Source: Methylobacterium nonmethylotrophicum
GTDB taxonomy: Bacteria; Pseudomonadota; Alphaproteobacteria; Rhizobiales; Beijerinckiaceae
DNA length: 64,000 bases
Assembly (NCBI RefSeq): GCF_004745635.1
Contig: NZ_SRLB01000013.1
Span: 1-64,000 of the forward strand
Direction of reading: 5' to 3'
In this document: positions 26,709 to 35,691 of the stretch, in pieces
How positions within the stretch are numbered: position 1 is the first letter of the stretch
Layout of the letters: every line of letters starts with the position of its first letter
Program-made: the position numbers and the translations under genes
Notes under the pieces: model-generated
Told to the model about the DNA's origin: nothing
The model's database searches: none
What the model saw: the letters and a program-made list of their open reading frames with translations, nothing else

Positions 26709-28039
26709 TCCCTCACCCGTCCGCCGCGCCCCTCGGCCGCCGCACCGCGCCCTCGAACGTCGAGGCGGCCCAGCTCGCCGATGCCCGCGACCTCTTCCCG
26801 GGCGGCGTGCTCGGCGGCAACGCCCTGCCGGAGGGCTGCGCCTTCGTGGTCTCGCACGGGACCGGCGGCCGGTTCTGGGACACGTCGGGCAACGAATACA
26901 TCGACTACGTGCTCGGCTCCGGCTCGCTCTTCCTCGGCCACGCCCATCCGCGGATCCAGGCGGCGGTGGCGGAGCAGGCCGCCCGCGGCACCCATTTCTT
27001 CGCCTATCTCAACGAGACCGCGGTGGCCTATGCCCGCCGCCTCAAGCCCCTGGTGCGCTGCGCCGAGCGCATGCGCTTCACCACCGCCGGCTCCGACTCG
27101 ACCTTCCACGCCATCCGGCTCGCCCGCGCCTTCACGGGCCGCGACCGGATCGTGAAGTTCGAGGGCGCCTATCACGGCGTCCACGACTACGCCCAGGTCT
27201 CGACCGCGCCGGGGCGCGAGGCGCCGTTCCCGAAGCCCGTGCCCGATACGGCCGGCATCCCGGGCCACGTCGCCGACCTGACCCTGGTGGCGCAGTGGAA
27301 CGACATCGAGAGCCTCAGGGCGATCCTGGAGGCCCACCGGCACGAGATCGCCGCGGTGATCATGGAGCCGATCCAGCGCATCCTGTCGCCGGCGCCCGGC
27401 TTCCTCCAGGCGGTGCGGGAACTGACCTGGGACCACGACGTCCTGATGATCCTCGACGAGGTGGTGACGGGCTTCCGCTACGGGCTCGGCGGCGCCCAGG
27501 ATTACTTCGACGTCGTCCCGGACCTCGCCACCTACGGCAAGATCATCGGCGGCGGCCTGCCGGTCGGCGCCGTGATGGGGCGGGCCGACATCATGGAGCA
27601 GGCCGACCCGGCCCAGAAGGGCAGCCCCGGCTACGTCTACCAGAACGGCACCCTCCAGGGGCACCCGCTCGGCTGCGCGGCCGGCCTCGCGATGCTCGAC
27701 ATCCTGTCGGAGGACGGCGTCTACGACCGCGTCTTCGCGCTGGCCGACCGCCTGCGCGCCGGGCTCCAGCAGATCTTCGACCGCCACCGGATGGGCGTGG
27801 TGGTGTTCGGCGAGGGGCCGATGTGGCACTTCCTGTTCGCCGAGGCGGCGCCTGCGAACTACCGCGACATCCGCCGCAGCGACCTTGGCAAGCTGCGCCG
27901 CTTCGAGGCCGAGATGATCCGCAACGGCCTGTTCGTGCTGCCGAACAACCGCCGCTTCGTCTCGATCGCCCATACCGACGACGACCTCGCGGCGACCTTC
28001 GCGGCGGTCGACCGCTGCTGCCGCACGCTCCTGGCCTGA
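26705..28039 (+). CDS. Class III PLP aminotransferase (glutamate-1-semialdehyde aminomutase-like)
   Basis: 444 residues. Fold-type I, class III features: DTSGNEYIDYVLGSGSLFLG, the cofactor-binding GSDSTFHAIRLARAFTGRD, DEVVTGFRYGLGGAQ, and the likely PLP lysine K279 in LATYGKIIGGGLPVGA. It resembles the HemL branch, but the catabolic setting argues against tetrapyrrole synthesis. The inferred role is amino-group transfer from or within the amino acid released by HyuAB ring opening. It is coupled by ATGA overlap to hyuB, and hyuA follows after 11 bp. Confidence 0.88.
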   Translation: MIPHPSAAPLGRRTAPSNVEAAQLADARDLFPGGVLGGNALPEGCAFVVSHGTGGRFWDTSGNEYIDYVLGSGSLFLGHAHPRIQAAVAEQAARGTHFFAYLNETAVAYARRLKPLVRCAERMRFTTAGSDSTFHAIRLARAFTGRDRIVKFEGAYHGVHDYAQVSTAPGREAPFPKPVPDTAGIPGHVADLTLVAQWNDIESLRAILEAHRHEIAAVIMEPIQRILSPAPGFLQAVRELTWDHDVLMILDEVVTGFRYGLGGAQDYFDVVPDLATYGKIIGGGLPVGAVMGRADIMEQADPAQKGSPGYVYQNGTLQGHPLGCAAGLAMLDILSEDGVYDRVFALADRLRAGLQQIFDRHRMGVVVFGEGPMWHFLFAEAAPANYRDIRRSDLGKLRRFEAEMIRNGLFVLPNNRRFVSIAHTDDDLAATFAAVDRCCRTLLA

Positions 28040-28050
28040 AGGAGCGCGCC

Positions 28051-30075
28051 GTGGCCCGCGGTTACTTCGTCGGCATCGATGTCGGCGGCACCTTCACCGA
28101 CGCGACCGTCTACGACGTCGCGGCCCGGACCTGCTCCGCCGTCAAGGTGCCGTCGAACCGCGCCGCGCCCGACCAGGCGGTGCTCGCCGTGATCGCGAAG
28201 TCGGCGGCGCCGGCCTGCGGGATCCGCCGGGTGGTCCACGGCACCACGGTCGCCACCAACGCCCTCCTGGAGCGCCGCGGCGCCCGGGCCGCGCTCGTGG
28301 CGACGCGGGGCTTCCGGGACGTGATCGAGCTCGGCCGCACCACCCGTCTCACGCCCGGCAGCCTCTACGATCCCTACTTCCGCCGGCCGCCGCCGGTGAT
28401 CCGCCGGCGCGACCGGCACGAGGTGGCGGGGCGCGTCGAGGCCTCCGGCGCGGTGAGCGAGCCCCTCGACGAGGCGGACCTCGACGCCCTCGGGCGGGCG
28501 CTCGCGGCGGACGGCGTCGAGGCGGTCGCGGTCGGCTTCCTCAACGCCTACCGCAACCCCGCGCACGAGCGCCGCGCGAAGGAGATCCTGTCGCGCCATC
28601 TCGGCTTCGTGACCGTCTCGACCGACGTGCTCAACGAGGTGCGCGAGTACGAGCGGTTCTTCGTCACCGCCCTCAACGCCGTGCTGATGCCGATCATGGC
28701 GCGCTACGTCGGCGCCCTGACCGAGGCCGTGGCGGAGGGCTACCCGGCGGCGAGCTTCTACACCGTGGCCTCGCATGGCGGCCTCCTCACCACGCAGGCC
28801 GTGACCGAGGCGCCGGTGCGCACGATCCTGTCGGGCCCCGCCGCGGGCCTCGCCGCCACGCGCCGCCTCGCCGAGGCGCTCGGGATCGCCCGCATCATCG
28901 CCTGCGACATGGGCGGCACCTCGACGGACGTCGCTCTGGTGGCGGACGGCGCCCTGCCGCTCAAGCGCGAGACGGTCCTCGACGGCAACGTGATCCGCCT
29001 GCCGCAGCTCGACATCCACACGGTGGGAGCGGGCGGCGGCTCGATCGCCAGCCTCGACGGCGGCGGCGACCTCGTCCTCGGTCCCGAGAGCGCCGGCGCG
29101 CGGCCGGGCCCGGCCTGCTACGGCCACGGGGGGACGCGCCCGACCGTGACCGACGCCAACGCGGTGCTCGGCCGGCTCGGGGCCGGCCAGGAGCTCGGCC
29201 GCTCGCTCTCCCTCGACGCCGAGGCGGCCCGCCGCGTCGTCGCGGCCCTGGCGAAGGCGGCCGGCCTGCCCACCGAGGCGATGGCCGAGGCGATCCTCGA
29301 CCTCGCGGTCGCCAAGATGGCGGCGGCGGTCCACGAGATCTCGGTCGCCCGCGGCTACGACCCGGCCGAGTGCGCGCTCCTGTGCTACGGCGGGGCCGGG
29401 CCGCTCCATGCCTGCCTGGTGGCGGAGGCGCTCGGCATTCCCCGCGTCGTGGCGCCGCCCGATCCCGGCACCTTCTCGGCCTTCGGGGCTTTGTGCTCGG
29501 CGCTCACCCTCGACCGGGCGCTGACGATCCTCGCGCCGCTCGGGCCCGAGGCGCTGGCCCGGTCAGCCGCGTTCTTCGCCTCGGCCGCGCCGGCGATGCG
29601 GGAGGCGTTCGCGGAGCAGGGCATCGACCCGGACGGCTTCACCCTCGAGTGCCAGTACGACCTGCGCTACGAGGGCCAGGCCCACGAGCTGACCGTTCCT
29701 TGCACCCCCGACGCCGACGCGCATGCCCTCACGGCGGCCTTCGAGGCGGCCTTCGCGCGGGAATACGGCCGCCTCGACCGCGAGCGCGGCCTTGTGCTCG
29801 TCAATGTCCGGGCGGTCGGCCGCGTCCCGGTGGAGAGCCCGGCCTGGACCGCACCGCTTCCGGGCTCCGGCCGGCCCCTGGGCCGCCGCACCGTCTGGGC
29901 CGAGGGCGAGGCGCGTCCATGCCCGGTCTGGCAGCGGGACGACCTGAGTCCCGGCGAGCCGGTCGCGGGCCCGGCGGTGATCGAGGAGATGTCGGCCACC
30001 ACCTACGTGCCGCCGGGCTGGACGGCACGGGCCGGTCGCATCGGCGAGCTCGACATCCGGCGGAATCCGGCGTGA
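28051..30075 (+). CDS. Hydantoinase A / oxoprolinase family protein (HyuA)
   Basis: 674 residues, normal length. GTG start behind AAGGAGCG. The N-terminal actin-like ATPase segment is GIDVGGTFTDATVYD, followed by VVHGTTVATNALLERRGA. The second half has ACDMGGTSTDVALV, TVGAGGGSIA, GPESAGARPGPACYG and the LCYGGAGPLHA block. It supplies the ATP-using subunit that phosphorylates the amide or enol oxygen, with HyuB as partner. Both subunits are in this operon, so the enzyme is complete. Substrate unknown; hydantoin, 5-oxoproline and other lactams are all possible. Confidence 0.9.
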   Translation: MARGYFVGIDVGGTFTDATVYDVAARTCSAVKVPSNRAAPDQAVLAVIAKSAAPACGIRRVVHGTTVATNALLERRGARAALVATRGFRDVIELGRTTRLTPGSLYDPYFRRPPPVIRRRDRHEVAGRVEASGAVSEPLDEADLDALGRALAADGVEAVAVGFLNAYRNPAHERRAKEILSRHLGFVTVSTDVLNEVREYERFFVTALNAVLMPIMARYVGALTEAVAEGYPAASFYTVASHGGLLTTQAVTEAPVRTILSGPAAGLAATRRLAEALGIARIIACDMGGTSTDVALVADGALPLKRETVLDGNVIRLPQLDIHTVGAGGGSIASLDGGGDLVLGPESAGARPGPACYGHGGTRPTVTDANAVLGRLGAGQELGRSLSLDAEAARRVVAALAKAAGLPTEAMAEAILDLAVAKMAAAVHEISVARGYDPAECALLCYGGAGPLHACLVAEALGIPRVVAPPDPGTFSAFGALCSALTLDRALTILAPLGPEALARSAAFFASAAPAMREAFAEQGIDPDGFTLECQYDLRYEGQAHELTVPCTPDADAHALTAAFEAAFAREYGRLDRERGLVLVNVRAVGRVPVESPAWTAPLPGSGRPLGRRTVWAEGEARPCPVWQRDDLSPGEPVAGPAVIEEMSATTYVPPGWTARAGRIGELDIRRNPA

Positions 30076-31247
30076 GCGACGACCTCAGGCGACGCGCCGG
30101 GCTGTCGGCCGCGGGATTCGGCGCGATGCTGAACCTCTACGCCTGCCAGCCGATCCTGCCCGACCTGCAGCGGGCCTTCGGGGTCAGCCCCGCCCGCGCC
30201 GCCCTGACGGTGACGGCCACCGCCGCGGCGGTCGCGCTCGTGGCGCCGGTCGCCGGCGCCGTCTCGGACGCCGCCGGCCGCAAGCCCACGATCGTGGCGG
30301 CCCTGGCGCTGATCGCCCTGCCGAGCCTCGCCTGCGCGCTGGCCCCGAGCCTCGACGTGCTGATCTGCCTGCGCTTCCTCCAGGGCCTGTTCATGCCGGC
30401 GGCCTTCGCGGCGTGCCTGGCCTACGCGAGCGAGGAATGGCCGCCCGCCCTGCGCGGCCGGGCGACGACGCTCTACGTCACGGCGAACATCACCGGGGGC
30501 TTCCTCGGCCGCGTCATCGGCGGCCTCGCGGCGGAATGGGGCGACTGGCACGCGGCCTTCCTGGTCCTCGGGCTCGCCAACCTCCTGGCCGCCCTCGCGG
30601 TCGCGATGCTGCTGCCGCGCTCCCGGGGCGCCCCGGCCGCGACCGGGTTCGGCACGGCGGTCGCCGCCATGCCGCGCCACCTCGGCAACCCGGCCCTGCT
30701 CTCGGCCTTCGCGGTCGGGTTCGCGGTCCTGTTCTGCCTCGCGGGGGTGTTCACCTACGTCAACTATCATCTGGCGGCGGCGCCCTTCGGGCTGTCGGCC
30801 GGCGAGTTGAGCTGGCTGTTTGGCACCTACCTCGTCGGCCTGCTGATCCTGCCGGTCTCCGGACGGTGGATCGACCGGTTCGGGCCGCGGCGGGCGATCC
30901 TCCTGGCCATCGCCGGCTCCGCCCTCGGCGGCGGCCTCACGCTCGCACCGACCCTCTGGGTGATCGTGCCGGCCCTGGTGCTGGTCTGCCTCGGGGCCTT
31001 CGTGTGCCAGGCGGCCGCCACGGCCTTCGTCGGCCGCGGCGCCGCCCATCACCGCTCGGCCGCGGCCGGGCTCTATCTCGGCTTCTACTACGCGGGCGGT
31101 GCGGCGGGGGCGTTCCTGCCCGGCTTCGCCTATGCGCGCCTCGGCTGGCCGGGCGTCGTCGCGGTCGTCCTCGCGGTCGAGGCCGCCGCCGCCCTGCTGG
31201 TCTACTCGGCCTGGCGCGACCCCGCGCCCGAGCCGCGTCTCGCCTGA
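30072..31247 (+). CDS. MFS transporter
   Basis: 391 residues with about twelve membrane segments. The MFS loop signature between segments 2 and 3 is visible (GAVSDAAGRKPTIVAALAL), as is a weaker copy after segment 8 (GRWIDRFGPRRAI). GTG start overlapping the hyuA stop by four bases (GTGA). It resembles the drug:H+ antiporter-1/arabinose-efflux class, so it may export or import a pathway compound. Its place in the catabolic operon favours substrate or intermediate transport over drug efflux, which is inference. Confidence 0.88.
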   Translation: MSDDLRRRAGLSAAGFGAMLNLYACQPILPDLQRAFGVSPARAALTVTATAAAVALVAPVAGAVSDAAGRKPTIVAALALIALPSLACALAPSLDVLICLRFLQGLFMPAAFAACLAYASEEWPPALRGRATTLYVTANITGGFLGRVIGGLAAEWGDWHAAFLVLGLANLLAALAVAMLLPRSRGAPAATGFGTAVAAMPRHLGNPALLSAFAVGFAVLFCLAGVFTYVNYHLAAAPFGLSAGELSWLFGTYLVGLLILPVSGRWIDRFGPRRAILLAIAGSALGGGLTLAPTLWVIVPALVLVCLGAFVCQAAATAFVGRGAAHHRSAAAGLYLGFYYAGGAAGAFLPGFAYARLGWPGVVAVVLAVEAAAALLVYSAWRDPAPEPRLA

Positions 31248-31415
31248 GCGGATCCGTGTCTTCGCGTCGCGACGCGAGGACGGGCCAGCCTCACCGAAAC
31301 CCGGGATGGCGGGACAACCCGCTTCCGGCCACGATGCCGGTCCCGAGGGAGGAGCGCCGAATCGGTTCGTCCCGCGTCCGGCGTCGCGCCGGCGCCAACA
31401 GAGGATGTCGTCCGC

Positions 31416-33029
31416 ATGCCCGCCCCCCTGACGCGCCGCACCCTCCTGGCCGGCGCCGGCGCCGCCCTGACCCTCGACGCGCCGCGCCTCGCGGCGGCCG
31501 GGGAGCGCACGCTGCGCATCGCCATGACGGCGGCCGACATCCCGCTCACCACCGGCGGGCCCGACAACGGCTTCGAGGGCTTCCGCTTCACCGGCTACAC
31601 GCTCTACGACCCGCTCATCGCCTGGGACCTGTCGCGCAGCGACAAGCCCGCCGAGCTCAAACCCGGCCTCGCCGAATCCTGGAGCGTCGACGAGGGCGAC
31701 CGGACCGCCTGGACCCTGCGCCTGCGAAGCGGCGTGACCTTCCACGACGGCTCGGCCTTCGACGCCGATGCGGTGGCCTGGAACCTCGCGAAGCTCCTCG
31801 ACGACAAGGCGCCCCACCACGACCCCAAGCAATCGGCGCAGGTCCGCGGCCGCCTCGGCTCGGTCGCATCCTGGACGGTGGTCGATCCGCAGACGATCCG
31901 CATCGTCACCCGCACGCCCGACGCGTTCTTTCCCTACCAGCTGACCTTCCTGCTGGTCTCGAGCCCGGCGCAGTACGAGGCGGTCGGCCGCGACTGGCAG
32001 AAATTCGCCGCCGCGCCCTCCGGCACCGGGCCGTTCAAGCTCGTCCGGCTGGTGCCGCGCGAGCGGGCGGAGCTCGTCGCCAACCCCGCCTACTGGGATC
32101 CGGCGCGCCGGCCGGCCTATGACCGCCTGGTGCTCCAGCCGATGCCGGAGGCGACCACCCGGGTGGCGGCGCTCCTCTCGGGCCAGGTCGACTGGATCGA
32201 GGCGCCGGCGCCCGACCAGATCAACGCCCTCAAGGCGGCGGGGCACCGCATCCTGACCAACATCTACCCGCATTACTGGGCCTACCAGCCGAGCTTCCTG
32301 CCGGGCTCCCCCTTCACCGACGTGCGGGTGCGCAAGGCCATGAACCTCGCCATCGACCGGGAGGGGTTGCGGGGGCTCCTCAACGGCCTGATGATCCCGG
32401 CCGAGGGCAGCGTCCCGCCGGACCATCCGTGGTTCGGGCACCCGACCTTCAAGCTCCGGCACGACCCCGAGGAGGCCCGCCGCCTGCTCGCCGAGGCCGG
32501 CTACGGGCCACAGCGCCCCTTACGCTTCAAGGTGGCGATCTCGACCTCCGGCTCGGGGCAGATGCAGCCGCTGGCGATGAACGAGTTCATCCAGCAGAAC
32601 CTGGCGGCGGTCGGCATCGCGATCGAGTTCGACGTGATGGAGTGGGGCACGCTGCTCGGCCGGTGGCGGGCGGGCGCCCAGGCCCCGGCGAACCAGGGGA
32701 TCGCGGCGCTCAATTCGAGCACCGGCACCTTCGACCCGTTCAACGCCTTCATCCGCTTCTTCAGCAGCCGCTATGCGGCCCCGAACGGCTTCAACTGGGG
32801 CCAGTTCTCGAATCCGGACTACGACGCCCTGATCGCCAAAGCCCAGCTCGCCTTCGACAAGGCGGAACAGGACCGGCTGCTCGCCGAGCTGCACACCCGC
32901 GCGGTCGACGACGCCCTGCTGATCTGGGTCTGTCACGACGTCAACCCGCGCGTGGTCTCGCGCAAGGTCGACCGCGTGGTCCAGCCGCAGAGCTGGTACA
33001 TCGACCTCGCCACGGTCACGCTTGCCTGA
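31416..33029 (+). CDS. ABC transporter substrate-binding protein, peptide/opine/nickel class (SBP_bac_5)
   Basis: 537 residues. A twin-arginine-type signal (LTRRTLLAGAGAALTLDAP) precedes the mature start ERTLRIAMTAADIPL. Typical family blocks are LRLRSGVTFHDGSAFDADAV, GTGPFKLVRLVPRERAELV and VRKAMNLAIDREGL. No cognate permeases or ATPases are nearby, although it follows the Hyu operon on the same strand after 168 bp. It could deliver the substrate of that operon to a transporter encoded elsewhere. The gap upstream has no terminator. Confidence 0.88.
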   Translation: MPAPLTRRTLLAGAGAALTLDAPRLAAAGERTLRIAMTAADIPLTTGGPDNGFEGFRFTGYTLYDPLIAWDLSRSDKPAELKPGLAESWSVDEGDRTAWTLRLRSGVTFHDGSAFDADAVAWNLAKLLDDKAPHHDPKQSAQVRGRLGSVASWTVVDPQTIRIVTRTPDAFFPYQLTFLLVSSPAQYEAVGRDWQKFAAAPSGTGPFKLVRLVPRERAELVANPAYWDPARRPAYDRLVLQPMPEATTRVAALLSGQVDWIEAPAPDQINALKAAGHRILTNIYPHYWAYQPSFLPGSPFTDVRVRKAMNLAIDREGLRGLLNGLMIPAEGSVPPDHPWFGHPTFKLRHDPEEARRLLAEAGYGPQRPLRFKVAISTSGSGQMQPLAMNEFIQQNLAAVGIAIEFDVMEWGTLLGRWRAGAQAPANQGIAALNSSTGTFDPFNAFIRFFSSRYAAPNGFNWGQFSNPDYDALIAKAQLAFDKAEQDRLLAELHTRAVDDALLIWVCHDVNPRVVSRKVDRVVQPQSWYIDLATVTLA

Positions 33030-33038
33030 GCATCTGCG

Positions 33039-33428
33039 TCAGATGTCGCAGCTGAGGCCCAGGGCCGCCAGGCCCTCGTCGAGGAGGTCGCCGACATTCG
33101 GGATCCCGAGCAGGTAGTCGGCGGTGCGGGTGCCGGCGGCCTCGCGCTCGCGGGCGAGGCGCACGGCGTCGGGAAACTCCTCCGGCTCCATGTCGCCGCG
33201 GCCGACGAACAGGATCGCCACCAGTTCGGCGCGCTCGTCGTCGTTGAGGCCCGCCACCATCTCGCGCAGCTCCTCCTCGGTGGCGTCGTCGGTGCCGTCG
33301 ACCAGGACGTCGCGGGCGCCGTCGTCGATCGGGTTCGAGCCGGAATCGGGGTCGCTCAGGCCCTCCTTCACGTCGAGGGCCCGGGCCCGCAGGATGAACT
33401 CACAGACCTTCTCTACGGCGATGTCCAT
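33039..33428 (-). CDS. DUF3775 domain protein
   Basis: 129 residues from the ATG at 33428, preceded by AGAGGAG. Very acidic. The sequence MDIAVEKVCEFILRARALDV, then the cluster DATEEELREMVAGLNDDERAE followed by LVAILFVGRGDMEPEEFPDAV, matches the alphaproteobacterial DUF3775 family. Function unknown. It converges on the binding-protein gene, the stops being 9 bp apart, and is divergent from the EI24-like gene. Confidence 0.85.
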   Translation of the reverse strand: MDIAVEKVCEFILRARALDVKEGLSDPDSGSNPIDDGARDVLVDGTDDATEEELREMVAGLNDDERAELVAILFVGRGDMEPEEFPDAVRLAREREAAGTRTADYLLGIPNVGDLLDEGLAALGLSCDI

Positions 33429-33575
33429 CGGGGAAACTCCTCTGACGCGCACGCGACGATTGATCCAGCCTCAACCCGCGAGGTGCGGCACGGTTCGCCC
33501 GATCGATGTCGCCTCTGGACGCCGGCGCGGTTCGACATCAAGTGACCGGCGGCGCGTCCACCCCCGAGGTTCCCG

Positions 33576-34334
33576 ATGCTGATCAACGCCGCCTTCGCGG
33601 CCCTGCGGCAGGTCTTCTCCCCGCCGCTCCGCCAGATCCTGTGGAAGTCACTGGGCCTGACGGTCGGGCTCCTCGCCCTGGTGTGGTTCGGCCTCACCAA
33701 GGGCATCGCGGCGCTGATCGCCGCCCACCCGATCTCGACCGACTACGCGATGGTCAACGCCGTGGCGTCGTTCCTGGCCGGGGCCGGGCTGTTCGTCGGG
33801 CTCGCCTACATCCTGCCGCCGGTCTCGATCCTGGTGGCGGGCTACTTCCTGGACGACGCCGCGGCGATCGTCGAGCGCACCGACTTCCCGGACGAGGTGC
33901 CGGGCCGCGCCATGCCGCTCGGCCAGGCGATGCTCTACACGGTGCGCTTCGCCGCGCTCGTGCTCGCGGTCAACCTCGCGGCCCTGGCGCTGCTCCTGGT
34001 GCCGGGCATCAACGTCGCGGCGTTCTTCATCGCCAACACCTACCTGCTGGGGCGGGAATATTTCGAGCTCGCCGCCGCCCGGTTCCGGCCGCTGCCGGAG
34101 GCCGGCGCGATGCGGCGCCACCACACCGCCACCGTGATGCTGGCCGGCGCGCTGCTGGCCGGGCTGATGCTGGTGCCGATCCTCAACCTCGTCACGCCGC
34201 TCTTCGGCATCGCCCTGATGGTCCACGTCCACAAGGGCCTGAGCCGCGACCGGCTGCTGATGCCGCCGGCCTCCCGACCGCCGGTGACGCAGGACCGCGA
34301 CCGGCTCGGGGCCGGCTCGCCGCGGCCGTGGTGA
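33576..34334 (+). CDS. EI24/CysZ-like integral membrane protein
   Basis: 252 residues with four to six membrane segments (about 25-45, 65-90, 125-160 and 190-215). The conserved GYFLDDAAAIVERTDFP after the second segment and FFIANTYLLGREYFELAAAR after the third are EI24/CysZ family landmarks. CysZ imports sulfate; most alphaproteobacterial relatives are uncharacterised. No sulfur-assimilation gene is near. It converges on the NDH-2-like gene with four bases between stops. Confidence 0.85.
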   Translation: MLINAAFAALRQVFSPPLRQILWKSLGLTVGLLALVWFGLTKGIAALIAAHPISTDYAMVNAVASFLAGAGLFVGLAYILPPVSILVAGYFLDDAAAIVERTDFPDEVPGRAMPLGQAMLYTVRFAALVLAVNLAALALLLVPGINVAAFFIANTYLLGREYFELAAARFRPLPEAGAMRRHHTATVMLAGALLAGLMLVPILNLVTPLFGIALMVHVHKGLSRDRLLMPPASRPPVTQDRDRLGAGSPRPW

Positions 34335-34338
34335 AGGA

Positions 34339-35580
34339 TCAGGACCCGGCCGGGCGGGCCTGGATCACCGGCGCCGCGGCCGCGAGGATCGCGGCGGGAT
34401 CGCGGTCGAGGGGCGGGTAGATCCGGCTGCCGTTGATGGTGCGCTTCACCGCCTTCGCGGCCGCGCCGACAGAGACCAGGTGCTCGCGCGTCCACCCCGC
34501 CGTGTAGGCGGCGCCCCAGGCGCCGAGGTCGAGCACCGTGACGTAGTCCGGCGCCGCGAAGGGGATCCGGTCCTGCGGCCGCCCGGCGAGGTCGCAGGCG
34601 GCGTTGTGGCCGGCGATCCGCCCCATCGGCCGCGCGTGCTGGCACGACATCACGGTGCGGTGGCCGGCGGCGTCGGCCTGTGCCACCGCGACGTCGCCGG
34701 CGGCGTAAACGTCCGGCACGCCCTCGACCCGCAGGAGCGCGTCGACCGGCAGCCGGCCGAGGGGATCGAGCGGCACGTCGAGGTCGCCGGCGAGCGGGCT
34801 CGCCCGAAATCCGGTGGCGAGCACCACCGTCAGGGCGGGGAGCCGCGTGCCGTCGGAGAGCGTGACCCCGGCCGCGCCGATCTCGGCGACGCCGGCGCCG
34901 CCGCGATACGCCACCCCGGCCGCCGCCAGCGCCTGGCGGATCGCCGGCGCGGCCGCCCCCATCGCCGCGCCGGCCCGGGCGGCGGGGTCGATCACGATCG
35001 TCTCGACCGGCCCGGCCTCCCCCGCGCGGTCGCGGGCCCGAGCCAGGCGCGCCGGCAGCTCGCAGGCGATCTCGAGCCCGACGAGGCCGCCGCCGACGAC
35101 CAGGGCGGTCCAGCGCCCGGCCTGGCCGCGCCCGAGCCCGCCCTCGCCGAGCCGCGCCAGGTGATCGGCCAGGCGCTCGGCACCCGTCACCGTATCGACG
35201 TCGAACCCCGCCGCCACGCCCGGCACGTCGGGCAGGCGCAGCGCGCTGCCCGCCGCCAGGACCAGGCGGTCGTAGCCGAGGGACGCGGGCGCCCCGTTGC
35301 CGCGATCCGCCCGCAGCGCGACCTGGCGGCCGGCGGCGTCGATGCCCGCGACCGTGGCGTCGACGTGGGCGATGCCGATCGGGCCGAGCACGTCGTCGTA
35401 GGCGACGCGCAAGGGGGCGAGGTCGGCTTCGTAGCAGCGCACCCGGATCTCGTGGAAGCGCCCCGGCGCCACCAGGGTGACGGCCTCGACGCCGCCGAGG
35501 AGATCCCGGGCCCGCGCCGCCGCGGCGGCGGCCCACAGGCCGGCAAAGCCGCCTCCCACAACGACGATCCGCCCCGTCAT
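34339..35580 (-). CDS. NDH-2-like FAD/NAD(P)-dependent oxidoreductase
   Basis: 413 residues. The FAD motif is GGGFAGLWAAAAA at the N-terminus, and a second dinucleotide fold starts at VVGGGLVGLEIACEL near residue 140. The C-terminal FAD contact is DVYAAGDVAVAQ. The pattern fits type II NADH dehydrogenase/ferredoxin-reductase-like pyridine nucleotide-disulfide oxidoreductases; no CxxxxC redox pair is present. Such enzymes oxidise NAD(P)H and may pass electrons to quinone. The ATG at 35580 follows GGGAGGA. It is divergent from aidB, leaving 111 bp for two promoters. Confidence 0.87.
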   Translation of the reverse strand: MTGRIVVVGGGFAGLWAAAAAARARDLLGGVEAVTLVAPGRFHEIRVRCYEADLAPLRVAYDDVLGPIGIAHVDATVAGIDAAGRQVALRADRGNGAPASLGYDRLVLAAGSALRLPDVPGVAAGFDVDTVTGAERLADHLARLGEGGLGRGQAGRWTALVVGGGLVGLEIACELPARLARARDRAGEAGPVETIVIDPAARAGAAMGAAAPAIRQALAAAGVAYRGGAGVAEIGAAGVTLSDGTRLPALTVVLATGFRASPLAGDLDVPLDPLGRLPVDALLRVEGVPDVYAAGDVAVAQADAAGHRTVMSCQHARPMGRIAGHNAACDLAGRPQDRIPFAAPDYVTVLDLGAWGAAYTAGWTREHLVSVGAAAKAVKRTINGSRIYPPLDRDPAAILAAAAPVIQARPAGS

Positions 35581-35691
35581 CGCACGTTCCTCCCGCCACG
35601 ACCGGCATCGTAGCAGCCCGGTGCCGCCTCCCTCATCATCGCCGAAAGGGGGGCCGTTGCGGATCGCGCCGCCCGGTTGCACCATCGCCGG

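Noticed and set aside
26705..28039. Calling the aminotransferase hemL (tetrapyrrole synthesis)
   Set aside because: Fold matches, but it is translationally coupled to hyuB in a regulated catabolic operon, so a biosynthetic role is unlikely.
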